NCBI GenBank assembly: GCA_037176885.1
Contig: JAWWNJ010000216.1
Span: forward strand, 1 to 64,000
Direction: 5' to 3'
From: Favolaschia claudopus
Taxonomy: Eukaryota; Basidiomycota; Agaricomycetes; Agaricales; Mycenaceae
Length of the DNA stretch: 64,000 nt
The notes beneath the pieces were generated by a model. That model had not been told where the DNA came from. It worked only from the letters and a program-made list of their open reading frames with translations, and did no database searches. Positions 11,256 to 23,218 of this stretch are shown here, in pieces. Position 1 is the first letter of the stretch; each line of letters starts with the position of its first letter. The position numbers were made by a program, and so were the translations under genes.

Positions 11256-12036
11256 GATGTAGAGAATGAGTTGTATGCAGAGAAAGCAGAGTTGAGAGCG
11301 TCGTTGTGGTGGTTCGGATTAAACAATGTGACAGCTGTCAAACAGGGAAAAACAATTGGATCACGTGTGCGCGATGATCACACTCTCTTGCCACAACACC
11401 GCCGAATGACAGCGTGTGCTCAAAGCGAGCACCGCGAGCTAGAGCACATAGCCGGCTAGCTAAGAGAGCGAGAAGGAAAGATGCCGATCATTGATCGTTG
11501 AGCGACTCTCTTTCCTTTCGCTCTCATAGCGCTTTCTCGGGTTTGGAACTGCGTTGTCTTGGGTCCCTTTGGGCTTTCTTGTCCCTTCTCTTTGGATCTC
11601 TGTGGTTCCAATGCGGGAGCTTTCCAATCCTGCTTGTCTCAAAGCCCGGGAATCTCTCTGGCCCCTATTCCTTCAAGACTTGCGTCCTCTGCCACCGTCT
11701 TCAGGCTTCCCGGTACATTGCATTCTAATGTCTTTTGGACTTCGCTCTTGTGGCTTGTGGCCGCTCCCAATCCTTACCTGTTGCTCAAGTTCTCGCAAGC
11801 AAGCATGTAATCAAGGCACTCCTATTCCCATCATCTTTGCGCCTGCGCTGCCGAAGCTTCCCCTCTCGACATCTGAATGGCAAACTCGGAGATGAAACCC
11901 TTGCGGTATTCATGCCAATATAGCAGACAATGTGAGCGATCTCTTATTTTCTTTAGTTTCCTGGTACTGTCATCTCTTCAGGGATTGCTTCAAGCATTTT
12001 GTTGTCGATTATATCGGCTCTATTTCGTGCCTTTGT
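11256..12036. other. No gene recognised; hairpin near 11460-11528
   Basis: GAGAGCGAGAAGGAAAGA (about 11464) and TCTTTCCTTTCGCTCTC (about 11508) form an imperfect hairpin. The rest is pyrimidine-rich with no coding signal I trust. Confidence 0.4.
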
Positions 12037-12250
12037 GCCATGACATTCGCACCTTTGTGCCGAATCATTTCGTGCGCCTTTGCGCCATTAATTTATGCCT
12101 TTGCATAAATTTATTTCGTGCGCCTTTGCGCCATTAATTTGTGCCTTTGCATAAATTCATTTCGTGTGCCTTTGCACCAATTTATGTCGTGTGCCTTTGC
12201 ACCGATTGATTTTGTGTGCCTTTGCACCAATTTATCTCGTGCCTCCGTGC
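12037..12250 (+). repeat. Tandem repeat, GTGCCTTTGCACC-type units
   Basis: About seven degenerate units of roughly 30-60 bp contain (C/T)GTGCGCCTTTGCGCC or GTGCCTTTGCACC followed by AATTTAT. Each core is itself a short palindrome (GTGCNNNNGCAC). ORFs crossing it are by-products of the repeat. Confidence 0.8.
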
Positions 12251-12410
12251 CATATTGTTCTGTGTCTGTGTGCTGTAGTCACTCTGTGCCTTTGTGCCCC
12301 CAACCCAGTATCATATTTTCGGTGTATTATCCATTGCATCCAAATGTTCTTTTGCTGTGGTCTTGTGTTCAGGTTCGAGTTGCGAAGATTCTGGCCTGTA
12401 TGTATGCTGC

Positions 12411-12990
12411 AATTGGCATGCTGCAGTGCTCAACATCTCGTTTGCATGCTCCGTTGCGGGCCGCTGCAACCTGTACGCCGGAATTTCCGGGTGCAGCATT
12501 ATTCGCCTGCGTACCGCTGTGTCGTAGTGCCTATTTCCCCTGCATGCCGCTGTGCTGCAGTGTCTATTTCGCCTGTACGCCGCTGTGCTGCAGTGCTTAT
12601 TCTGTTCGCATGCTCCGCTGTGGGCCGCTGCGACCCGTACGCTGGAATTTCCAGGCGCGGTATTATTTGCCTGCGTACCGCTGTGTCGTAGTGCCTATTT
12701 CGCCTGCATGCCGCTGCGCTGCAGTGTTTATTTCGCCTGCATGCCGCTGTGCTGCAGTGCTTATTCTGTTTTCATGCTCCGCTGTGGGCCGCTGCGACCC
12801 GTACGCTGGAATTTCCGGTACTATTACTTCGTTCACATGCTCCGTTGCGGGCCACTGCGACCCGTACACCCGTATTTCCGGATGCGGGATTATTTCAGCT
12901 GCATGCATACCGTGCTGCAGTGTTAGCATTTCGTTCGCATGCTCCGTTGTGGGCCACTGCGAGCCGTGCATTGGTATTTCCAGGTGCTGT
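12411..12990 (+). repeat. Complex tandem repeat, about 190-bp units with 45-bp sub-units
   Basis: Higher-order repeat: CATGCTCCGYTGYGGGCC(G/A)CTGCGA, then a TACGCTGGAATTTCC segment, then one to three sub-units of GCCTGCATGCCGCTGTGCTG. At least five higher-order copies are visible. All frames stay open over long stretches because the units lack stops, giving Cys-rich reading frames that I do not consider genes. Confidence 0.8.
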
Positions 12991-14722
12991 GGCTTGTTTT
13001 GTTCTAATGCGGCACCGCGGCCGTGAGCTGGATAACCGGTACAGGATTATTTTGCCTGTGCAACTACTCCGCGTTCCTGATTCAAAATACACCCCTTCCT
13101 TTCCCTTTTTTTTTTTTCCTTTCCCTGGTATTTGTACTTCGGGCATGGCAACGCGCTGCATCTGTCTCGAGGCTTTATATCTTGATTGCGTGTCTTCGCG
13201 CTGCTCTAACACTCCCCTCTGGCTTTTCTGAGTCAAAAGGCAATTATTCTTGCTGCGTACCTTTCTATCGGAGCTAGATTTCGCTTTGTTGGTCGCATTC
13301 AGGGATCACTCTGTTTTGTTCTGATTCAAAAAGTAATTACTACTCCTGTTGCATATCGGTGGTAGGTTTCGTTTTACCAGTCGCATTCATTAGCCCTTCT
13401 TTCTATTGCTCATTCTTCGGCCGTTGCGCTGTATGAATGTCACAAAATGCTACCTCGGCGGTGCATTGTGCTCTCACCTGGGTTGTTTTCCTGGAATCAG
13501 CTATCTTTTCTCCAATCTCGACTCTTTACGGCACAATTTTCCATGTCGCTGCGGTTTTCGCCGTGAATTTGACGGTGCCTGCCTTCTTCAAACAGGGCGG
13601 CTACTGTATTCCACCTCTATTTCTCAGGACCATTCAGAACGAGACATGTGGATGCGCATTTACTTTGCTGTTCAGCCGCAGCTGCGGTGTCTGCTCACTC
13701 GGCTTTCTCGTTCGAATATGATGCGACATGATTGACGGATCTCGTTGTCCTGATTTTCTCCTTCCGAGTCGCTAAGACTTGCAATATCTGCTGCACTCCT
13801 CACTCTCTGTGCATCACAGTCAACAAAAGGTCTCAGATTCCACTTCTCAGTTTGAAGCCGATTCGAATTCAACGTGCTTCTTAATATATATTCGCCGAAT
13901 TGCTACTCCCCTCTGTGTCCGTCTCCGGACGATTTAAACCTTGACTGGATTTCCTTGTTTTCTTAACTCTCATAATTATGTGGCTTTCCCTCCTCCTATC
14001 TTCTCTCTCCCCATGTTCGGTGTGCAAGTGGCAAGGTAGCTAGCGTAGCTCCGCTGCCCGGATTCAACCAGCTGTTTCCAACTTCATGCATGTTTGTCTC
14101 AACAAACTGTATCATTCACCCAGCGAATCAATGCTCTGGTTTTCTCGGGCTGCAAGTGCTTGACTATGTCACATGAAGTCCCCGCGAAGCCGTCTCACAG
14201 AACACTTGTTCGACAGTCCCGGGTCGTTTTCTGTAACCAGATTCGGACTTAATCTCAAAGCTCTTGGTCTACCCACACAGCCGCTTGCGAGTGGCTAAAT
14301 TCTGTTCATCAAACCTGTTCTCCGTCTTTAACATTCCCGTCTCTTTCATGTCTCAGGTCTTATTGCGGAAATGCGTTTGGCTTGATCGATTTCAACTCAC
14401 GATGATCCTGCGTTGAGGTTTCTTCCTGACTCGGATTTGCTCTTCCGCAACCTCCTGAGTCTCTGTACTACACTGGTGACCTTTGTTACCTTTGTTATAA
14501 TCCTTCAACTTTGAGCAGTCAAGAAGCAACGTATACATTCTTATCCTGCTGCGAACCTCAGGCTTGGAATTACAGGCTCCATTCATTTGGTTCAACAATA
14601 GCTGCATTCAACTTTGGAAGACATCCAATTTGATTTTTCATCTACTACAGTACAATGTCTTTGGGGGAGTCGTCTTTCGGATTCCGCCTGTCCGGTCTCT
14701 AAGTTCCCTGGGTTTTGTGGGT
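12991..14722. other. No gene recognised
   Basis: Pyrimidine-rich plus strand with a 12-13 nt T run near 13108. Short ORFs show no recognisable domain. The TTCTGATTCAAA context repeats loosely near 13080 and 13320. Confidence 0.4.
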
Positions 14723-14827
14723 TAGTGCTCATCCGGAAGCCTCACTCACAGAGATCCCAGAAACCGAAGTTTCCGGGGCTCCTCTTCCCAAAGACTTATT
14801 TGATTATTTCCTAGTGACTTAGCTAGC
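14723..14827 (+). repeat. Dispersed repeat, copy 1 (inverted copy at 32972-33078)
   Basis: About 105 bp, containing CATCCGGAAGCCTCACTCAC and TTCCGGGGCTCCTCTTCCCA, matches the reverse complement of 32972-33078 at about 90%. The second copy directly abuts the 150-bp minisatellite, so both may derive from one larger element. Confidence 0.8.
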
Positions 14828-14999
14828 TTGGACCTCAAGATTATAAGTAGAATGTAGAAAGGGTACATGGTAAGGTACTTCATACACTATCTACTTTAGA
14901 AACTCCTCTCACACTCCAGCCTCAGTAACGGCCCAAAGTTTTAGAACCCGGTGATCCGATATTATTTCCGAGTCAGTGTACGAACAATAGATAAACAAA

Positions 15000-15376
15000 A
15001 CACACCTTTGGATCGACGCTCGCTGACTTGTTCGTAGAGTTTACTCAACGACAGTTGTTCAGTAATTAGAACGTATTAGGGACTTGCAATCACGCACCTG
15101 TTGTTCTACGAGAATTTTGGTTGGCACAATCATCAACGCGATGCCCTTCTCACCGCGGGCTTGGGCTGCAATTGGTCCGGACTGGAGAACAAGTGTTTTC
15201 CCCATGCTCGTGCCAGCAACGCAGAAGACATCCTCTCCAGCATTAATGTGCATTGACATCTCGAGCTGATGAGGATATACTTCACGGACTTGAGCCCTGG
15301 TACGCAGCAATTCCTCCATCCATTCGCGTGAATTTACGGGGTGATCCGAGCAAAATGAGGGTGTGGGTGGTGCCAT
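15000..15376 (-). pseudogene. RecQ-type DEAD/DEAH helicase, N-terminal fragment
   Basis: Exon 1 runs from the ATG at 15376 to 15098 (93 codons). It contains a Q-motif-like YPHQLEM and the Walker A motif AGTSMGKT, followed by a motif Ia-like IVPTKILVEQQ. A GTGCGT donor at 15097 and an acceptor near 15044 would give a 54-nt intron leading into VSERRSKG-like sequence, after which homology stops. Motifs II-VI are missing, so this is a 5' stump of an ATP-dependent RecQ-like helicase gene, a family often found as amplified fragments in agaricomycete genomes. The fragment at 39052-39386 comes from a later part of the same kind of protein. Confidence 0.75.
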
Positions 15377-17848
15377 TAAGTTAGAAATAAATTATTCTCT
15401 GTTCATCCAGAGAGCGGACGCGTCAAAGACGTGTAAAACGAGCGGATTTCGGTGAGAGCGCGACGCGTTGAGAGAATGATGGCGTTAGCATGTGACCGAA
15501 CGACTTTCCATAACGGGGGCCGTCATCATGCCGAATAGAACTCCGCCCATCAATTGTCGCTTCTCAGCCGACCCCCATCACGCGTCCAAGACTTTATATA
15601 CGTTTGAACGACTATCTTCAAAAGAGTTTATAAAGTCTTGTTTACGAGACTACTCCGAAGGCATGCAGGCAAACTATCAGCGCTTCCTCGTACTCGCTAC
15701 TCATTCCACACTAACCAATCCGCCTCAACGTCCACAATCCTTCCGATCTCCGCAGTGCGTTGCCAGATTACTGAGGTTTATTTCTCTTCAATGGCGGCCG
15801 CGCCCGACGGCGCTCCAACCGCACCCGTATCTCAGTCCCATCATGTGGATGAGCGTCAGGATGGGTCAGTGCGGCCTGTGGGACATTACATGCCGCCTAT
15901 GAAGAGATGTCCCCATAGTCTCAGCAGTTTGGCGAGGCGCCAAAGTGCGTCATCAACTGTATAGGCAACTCGGTCCGCCTCCTTGAATTCTCTCCAAACC
16001 AAATCCTTCACCAATAATCCTCCCCGACCAACTTACGGCCCCCCATATCAACGATCTCCACGGCAAAACAGTACCAGCAGCTGCGGCGATGGGGTTCGCT
16101 GTTTGCGTCGAAGGCGTCGTCCAGTTCACGCGCGAAAGATGTCCGGTGCGCAATCGCCAGCGGCCGCAAAAGAAGAGGGCTAGCCCTCAAATCCAGCAAC
16201 AAAAAGTGCAAACGAAAGAAACCCCGCGACGAAGCTTCCTCTCAAAGGAAGACACCAATATCATGGAGCGAAGCAAAAGGCCACAGGCCTCAGAGACAGA
16301 ATGTCGGCGTGCAGCGAGTGAACTGCGGGAAGGATGCAGGATCAAGGTGAGCTGAAGAGGCATGCAGCTGAAAAGCGCTTCCTCCAGCACCACCGAATGC
16401 GACGATCCTCCGATATCGATGATCCGGAGAAGAGGTCTTGAGGAGTGAGGATGCCAGCCCCCCAACGAAGGTCTTCAAGACCAAGACATCAAGACAGCCT
16501 TGCTGCTTCATAAACATCTCCGATATTCGGCGATTCGAGTAGATGGGTTTTGGGCGAACGAAAATATAGTAAGCACTTGTTTGGGCGCCGTTGGTGTCGC
16601 CATTCCTGTTCTCCTCAATGAATACTCGATGAACTACCAACCCGTTGACGTCTGAGGAAGCGCTGGATTGCCAGCTGCACGCCTCGGACCTCAAGGCACG
16701 CGCTGCCTCCGTTCTCCGCTCTCCCAAACGGCCTCGTCTCCTCAAAATTAAGACATGTCTGGCTGTGTACCTCGGACTTTGGATCTGAATCCTGGCTGCT
16801 TGCGACGCGCTTGCTCGTCCATGTCTTGAGAAGATCTCTGCCCCAGATTTCAACAGGTTGGGCTGCCGAGCTACTACACCACTGTCCTTACTCTCCCACT
16901 TCCTCTTCGAGCTCTCTTCCAATGGGACGAACTCTGTTCGCGCTGCTGCCGCCTTGGTTGCGGACAGTTTCCGTTTGTCTTTCTACACTTTCCTTCTAAT
17001 TCATCTGAGTTGGAGATTCGCACAATACTGAGCGCCGTCGCGCTGGGTATTTCCCGCTCCCTCTCCTACTCTCCTTCAAGACATTCCTGGCGGGGAAGAC
17101 CTGTGCGCTGCGCGCGTCCGGCTACTCTATCAATTTCGTTTGTTTGGATCAAGAATCCTCGCGCAGCGCGTATCGAATTAACGCGCTAGCATGCAGCCAG
17201 GCACCGAAGTGTCAGCGCTTCGTCCGATTTGAGCCAAGTCCGTCCGCATCGTTCCAGCGTACCGCGGCGTCGTTTCCTTCCAACTCAAAATCTCCCAATC
17301 CAAACCTTCCTATGCCCCGCTGAATCTCGATCCTCTAGGCCCCCCACTCCAAAATCTTCCCACATCCTCAACACCTTAAACTCCCGTCTCCAGTCACGGA
17401 ACCGCCAAACGGAGCGAGACCGCAGCCGTAAAAACAGCGCTTGGTGCTACCGAGACGTACACAAGCGATTCCGGCCTTCATCCGTTGCACAAAGGCTTGT
17501 CGTCCATAGAGGAAAGGTTTTGATGAATGAAGAAGAGGGCCGGCCCCCCGTTATCGAAGTCTTCAAGACGAGTCAAGCCGAAAGAAACAGCCAGTCGCGC
17601 ACGGCGCGAAGATCTTCATCCACTCAGATAGGAGGTGTTGAAGGGTGGGGGGAGTATGCCGGCCCCCCAAAGAAGTCTTCGAGATGGTGACCACCAGCAG
17701 CCTAGCCGGAGGCGGCGCTCGGTGGTCGTTGACGATAGTGGGGGGAAGGAGGGGGAAGGAAGAGAATACGTCGTCACGTCATCGAGAATCGCTCTTGAGG
17801 GATTGAACTACCATCTAATCGGAATGTTTTGGCAAGAGGATCAGAAAC
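15377..17848. other. No intact gene recognised
   Basis: The region contains the second copy of the 65-bp repeat (15591-15656). It also has two related segments in opposite orientation, near 16440-16500 and 17510-17580 (GAAGAGG...GGCC/AGCCCCCC...GAAGTCTTCAAGAC). The longest frame, 210 codons on the minus strand at 16290-16922, lacks any recognisable domain. Confidence 0.4.
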
Positions 17849-18357
17849 CTGGAGGCTCTGATCATGCGCGTTCTTGTTTGGTGGTGTTTGAGTCACTTTG
17901 GAGCACTTGGGAAAAATTCCACGCCAAACTTTTGGTGAGAAATACTCTTACAGCTGTTTTACGGTTTTTGTCCGGTTTTTGATCGAGTGGAGTTTCTCAA
18001 AATCTGCTTACCTCTGTTGACGATTCTGTCCTCGGCAGCGGCGGCGCCACGCATGCCGTCACCACTCCAACAACGGCAGGATTGCTACATTGCTGAAGTC
18101 CTTGCGAGGCATCTCTTAGCTTGGTGCGAGGTCTATTCACATCCAATTTGCCTTCTATGACTCTCTTGGCACTTTATGTAGCATCTGAGAGCGACAGCGG
18201 GCAGAAATGAAGTTTCGGCTTGAATTTAGCCGGTGAGGTGGAGCAAACAAAGGTAAGCAACTTTTGGAGGTTCTTGCGTGATCAAAAACCGGACAAAAAC
18301 CGTAAAACAGCTGTAAGTGACGTCAAGTGCTCCGAAGTGACGCAACCGAATGGAGCC
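17849..18357. mobile_element. Fold-back element with 38-bp perfect stem
   Basis: Positions 17947-17984 and 18280-18317 are perfect inverted copies (CTTACAGCTGTTTTACGGTT...). Outside them lie diverged arms with the GGAGCACTTG / CAAGTGCTCC motif and an outer CCGAATGGAGCCT, which is the terminal motif of the MITE at 22846-22998. So the two elements are one family. The interior has no gene. Confidence 0.65.
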
Positions 18358-18451
18358 TCAATATTCAATATTCAATGCTCAGCTGCTCTCCATGATCTCG
18401 AACCCTTCAGTCAGCTGGATGTATCCATTCAACTTTGTTGTGTCGATTCAA

Positions 18452-18688
18452 CGTTACAGCCGTTTCGGAAAAAGAATGCGGGTTTTGATTGATTTTCGTT
18501 TTCGAAATCTGCTTACCTGTGTTTGGTCCCGCGTCCTCGGCTCCACCCTTGCCGAATGAGCTCTTCGTCTCTTTCAGCGCATTCTCGTGCCAGAGAGTGA
18601 GTTGGTGAGGCTCCCTGAACCTTTGTGAATACATCAGAGCTCCAATCTGACCTCCAGCTCAAATGCGTGCTTGAGCCCAGTTGTTTAC
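18452..18688 (-). repeat. Dispersed repeat, copy 2 (inverted copy of 7849-8090)
   Basis: Reverse complement of 7849-8090. It is immediately followed by a member of another repeat (18692-18800). Confidence 0.8.
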
Positions 18689-18691
18689 ATT

Positions 18692-18800
18692 GATGACGGG
18701 CATTGCCCTTGGCCGAAACGGCATGTTTGTTCTTGTTTGCTCTCCCTTGCCACACCTGATTTCCATGTTCCTTCGATTTCTGGGTTCCACGATAACATTC
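18692..18800 (+). repeat. GATGACGGGCATTGCCC repeat family
   Basis: GATGACGGGCATTGCCCTTG followed by CCGAAACGG occurs here, at about 41715 and at about 52122. At 52122 it forms the inner part of an element with long inverted repeats (51948-52217), so this copy looks like half of such an element. Confidence 0.7.
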
Positions 18801-18890
18801 TGAACTCATTCTCGCTGTAAAAGCTGGTTCAAATACATCGATTTACTTGGCTCAACCGTAAAAATAATTGTTTCACCATCATAAAATAAA

Positions 18891-21800
18891 TTACTCGACA
18901 ACATCCTCCCACTCAGCATCCTCATTGGCACCAAATCCGAATTCGTCGACAGTAATCAGCTCTTCTGTGACCTGAGTCGAGTCGTCTGACTCGGCAGTGG
19001 GGGCCAGAGCACTGAAGCGCATCAGAAAACATTGTATGAGGAAGGTTAAAGTACAAACCGCCTCGAAAGTTCGCGTTCTCGGGCTTCCAAAACCAATTTA
19101 CGTCGAACTGCAACAGTCGACATATCCTTCCAAAGTATTTTGACAAGAACAGCGTCTTTTAATCGGTCCCGGTACACCGCCAATTGGTCTTTAAGTTGTG
19201 CTGAAATCATCACATTGATTTTGCGAATGTCGAGCTCGAGGGCTGTCGCTGCCAGGTACGCCGCCTTTGCTGTCTTCTTTGCTGCCGACTTTTGTTGTCG
19301 CTTCCTCCCCTTCTCCCGCTGAAGTGCAGTCAAAGCTTTACGAAATTTGGCGGCAGCACCACTCGCACCATCCTTCCTGACCTCTCTCATCACGTATTTC
19401 TGGATAGCAGCGTCATAATGTTTCTTGATAAACGCCTCAGTATTGTTCCGGGCGATGCGAGTGCGACTAGTGAAGGAGCGAGGAGTGCTGTTTGGCCGAT
19501 ATCCCATGTTGGTGGTATACGAGCCGAGTGCGCCCTCGTTGGGATCATTGGTGGCAGGTACAACAAGATTTTGGCGTTGCTCTGGAGTGAGCTGGTCAAT
19601 TGTTCCACCAACGTGAAATTCCGGTGTGAAGTGAACCCAGCCGCCGTCAGAGCCGGAGAAGAGAGTAGAGATAACAAGGGCAAGATTGGGAAGATCGCTG
19701 CGGATGATAGAAATGGCGTCCAAGAGGCGGTCGTTCATAAAAGGTTTGCCGTCGATAGTCAGTTGATCCGAGGGTGTTGACGAGTCGAAGAATATAAGAG
19801 GGTTTGCGGCAATGTGAGAGCAGAATGTCGGCAGCTTGCGATGAAGCGGGGTAAGCGAGAGTAGATTGACGATCGTTCCATGGTGACCGCGAACTTGTGC
19901 CATATATGGCCAAGAGACAGAGACACCGTATAAAGCCAAAGCGACGAGCTCCGTCATCGTTGCTTTACAGTCAAGACCCTTCAATATATTCTTTTCAACG
20001 TGATTGGCCGTGCCGGATTTTGTTTTGGCGTCAATTGCATTAGTGATGAGCTCATAGTAAATGCTGTGAAAACACACCACCTCTACGGCACCATGGGTGT
20101 AGCATTCGTATCGTGTGTTCGAGATATCCGGAAATTTTGGAGATCGTTTGATATTGAACATTTCGAGTTTCTGTTGCCGAACAAAGAGAGCAGAACGGTC
20201 CTGGTAGCCTCGGACACGATCCTTGTGACGAAACAAGGCACCCATCAGCTGCAAGAGCTTGATAGCACCGGCTGAGCTGTCCTCGACGGCATTCTGGGCA
20301 GCTGCACTGTCGGCTGAAGCGAGGGCGATTGTTGCGGAGTTGGCGCGATTAGCAAGAATGACGGGAGAGGGAAGGTTGCGGGTTTCATACAAGCGCTGGA
20401 CCGCTGCATAGGCGATTTTGAGGACATTGGCGTCCTTGTGCATGCAACAGCCACCAAAGAAATGGGTGATGAGGTTTTTGCGCTGGTCGGCAGGCAACAA
20501 ATCAAACCGCTCCTTCCCAAGATTGATTTCTAGAGCCTTGCCAATGAGCTCGCTTCGCTTGGCGCTTGGTCTATTCCCAACTGAAGAAGAATGGAAAGGA
20601 GGGAGAAGTGAAAGACCACTCACAAGGACGCCAATTCTTCGGCAGAGATTTTCCCGACCTCTTGTAAATCATCATCCGTCAAGCGCGACATGGTGAGAAG
20701 AATGTCGCCTGTGAGTAGATCCTCCTCGTCCATGGCGCTTTGCCCAAGGTCCCGTATGATGATGCTGGTCTTGTGTTCATCCGAGTAGCTAAAAGCCTTC
20801 TTCCCATCTGCCGCATGATCCCTTCCTTCGCCTAATTTCTTTCGGAGATACTCGTCGGAATCCATCAGCCGTCCCGCCTGGGCTGCGAGTGGACTATTGG
20901 TATAAGCTGCACCCATTGTGGAAGCCGCCTCGAGAGTGCCTTCAAATTGCCGTTTGGAGGTGTGATCGAGAGCGGGGGCGACTTCCCAAAATCGAGTATG
21001 GTGAGTCCAGGTCGATTTATCGTTGTCGTCTACACCAGGAGCGTATGATGGAACAGCGAGAGTGATGTGCCGACTTTCAACGTTGACTCCACGGAATGAA
21101 GTGCCGTCTGAGCTTTCAACAAAACCTGTAAACAATTGAGTAATACAAGCATCGATGAATGTCATGATTCGTACCTGGTGCGTTAAGAATCTCTTGAGCC
21201 AATTGAAGCTCTCCGTACTTTCCACCTTCGTCAATTGCTCTCCCAACGGTACGGCGGCTCATCAGCCGGCTCCGACGAATCGTTATTCCAAAGGCCTCCG
21301 CACAAGCCCGCACAGCAACCTCCACCTTTCCGGCTGCACATCCAGCTAGAGTCAAGTCGCGCATCAGCTTGCGCGCCTCTGCCGAATATTCCGCGCCGTC
21401 CATCGGATCCCAGTTCAGCAGCTTTTTGTATTTTCTGTTAATGTCTTCGAGTGAGGATTGAGCACGAGAAGCCTGCTTTTGAGCGGCATAGAGTCGGTTA
21501 CGGGTGGAGGTTAAAGTCGTTTGTTTCTCCTGAATTGTTGAGCGTAGCGAAGTAACGAGAGCATCACGAGAGCCGAGATCTTTATGAGCAGCAGCGAGAG
21601 CGATTTCGAGAGAAGAGATGCGAGAGGTATTCAAGTCGAGGGTGATTTGTAGGTTGTTTAGCGAAGACGCGTGAGTTTTTGTAGTCGTGCTAAGAGTGTT
21701 TTCGAGTCGCTTCACTCGTTTCCGGCGCCGGGTTAGTTCCTCCCGACAACTATTATCTGCTTTACGCTTGAGAGACGTCAGAGAGCGGCTGGTAGCAGAA

Positions 21801-22000
21801 AGGGCATCTGTTTTGGTTCGGAGAACAGTATTTTCATTGGAAGTCAGAACGGAGCTGTTGCAGATCAGCCGAGAGCTGGGAGATCGTCGCTTCTAAATGA
21901 TGGATTTGTGCATTCTTTTCGGCCAGCTGCGTCCGCAGTTCTTCGGCCGATTTGTAGTATCTTCCATGGGAACGGCATCCTGAATCGGGTCAACGTTTTC
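18891..22000 (-). pseudogene. Multi-exon transposase-like gene, frame-broken
   Basis: Reading the minus strand from about 22000: a Lys/Arg-rich N-terminus, a long coiled coil (about 21945-21420), then a helix-turn-helix-like MSRRTVGRAI segment (about 21260). A 49-nt intron (21126-21174) follows. The next exon carries ESSDGTSFRGVNVESR, then a 43-nt intron (20581-20623), then a large exon (20580-19059) with FFGGCCMHKDAN and NDPNEGALGSY. A 47-nt intron (19012-19058) leads to an acidic tail ending at the stop at 18891. The spacing of SSDGT, CMHKD and NDPNE could represent D-D-E-type catalytic positions, but I cannot assign a named superfamily. Two one-base frameshifts (about 21955 and 21840) and a one-base mismatch across the second intron indicate decay or sequencing error. 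Terminal repeats were not found. Confidence 0.6.
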
Positions 22001-22845
22001 CACGTCTTCGGCGGACGGGGCGGTGTGAGGATCAGTGCGGTCATTGATACGTTGTTTAGCCGCCTTTTGACGTCTGGAGGGTGGGGGGGTGATTGCCAGG
22101 GGTCCTACACAAGACTACTCTGGACTTTTGCAGGGCCTTCCGACTCCTCCGTCCGGGGTTTTTCCCACTGGAACGATCGCTCTCGCTTCGGACGGCACAC
22201 AACCTTGAGTGGGAAGCCATGCATTCAAGCTATGCGTCCTTCCATTCTTGCTTGGCGTAAATGGCATCTATTTTGACTGCCCTTGTCATCTTCAATAATT
22301 CAAATCACAGCCTGACAAACAATACTATCGTACTGGCGTTGTCCCGGTGTTTCATAAATACTCTTTTTGTACATCTACATCTCTCCCGAGTATGTTACGA
22401 ACTCTGGAGGAGCACAAGCTCGCTCTCACGGTTCATGTTCACGCCAACGACACCGACCCAGTCTGGCCGTTGCTGAACAGTCAGCTCCTGCTACACTGTG
22501 GTCGCAGAACCCCCATAGCCGGACCATGAATTCCACAATTCACGGGTTTATCTAGTGAATTCAGATTCATGGGGTTGTGACTTCACGTACCCGATTCACA
22601 TAATTAGAGTCCGCGATATGAAGTGCGTGAATTTCACTCGAAAATCGAATGAATGCATATGTGTGAAAACTGCTCAGAAAGTTCATTCCTCGCTTCCTGG
22701 CAACTCTTGGAAATTCACCCGTAAACCTCGTGAAATTCATGGAGTTCAAGTTGCCTCGAACACGGTACATGGTTCTGGTCACCAGTACTGGTTACTGTTC
22801 CTAATACAGTAATATAGTCAATTTACATACTTTGAATACCGTAAC

Positions 22846-22998
22846 TTAAGGCTCCATTCGGTAGCGTCATTTCGGAGCACTTGACGTCACTTTGGAGCAT
22901 CTCTCACCCAAATTTTGGCAGGGAATTGAAAATTCTTATGAAGTGCTCCAAAGTGACGCTAAATGCGGCTAAATGACGACAGCCGAATGGAGCCTTAG
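22846..22998. mobile_element. 153-bp MITE, AAGGCTCCATTCGG ends
   Basis: Inverted ends AAGGCTCCATTCGG / CCGAATGGAGCCTT with inner palindromic arms GGAGCACTT / AAGTGCTCC. It lies inside the outer CACTGTGG element and is related to 17849-18357. No coding capacity. Confidence 0.75.
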
Positions 22999-23031
22999 TA
23001 ATCGTTAGTAAAGACTTGTTGTACTTGTTCA

Positions 23032-23106
23032 GGGATAAATCTATTTGGCGCCCCGGGGTGCTGATGTACCCCAGTGTACCCCCGGGTAGTACTATTTGGC
23101 ACCCCC
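23032..23106 (+). repeat. Left terminal inverted repeat of the 6.55-kb element
   Basis: Contains CTATTTGGC(G/A)CCCC twice, near its outer end (23041) and at its inner end (23092-23106), around a central CCCCGGGGTGCTGATGTACC. The right repeat is arranged the same way. Confidence 0.88.
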
Positions 23107-23218
23107 GAGTATTATGTACATTAGTCAGCCGAGCAGGAATATACTTACTGCACACTGTACACTCTGAGGCATCGCACTGGCCGTGGAAGGGGAGGGAAAA
23201 TGAGCAGAATATTATTTA

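Noticed and set aside
12037..13026. Long Cys/Leu-rich ORFs (up to about 300 codons) on the plus strand
   Set aside because: They follow tandem repeat units that happen to lack stop codons. Composition tracks the repeat, several frames are open together, and no domain is seen.
16290..16922. 210-codon minus-strand ORF
   Set aside because: No domain, biased composition, and overlap with an inverted repeat segment shared with 17.5 kb.
18891..22000. KDZ (Kyakuja/Dileera/Zisupton) transposase
   Set aside because: The CxC-type and KDZ catalytic motifs I know are not visible, so I left the superfamily open.
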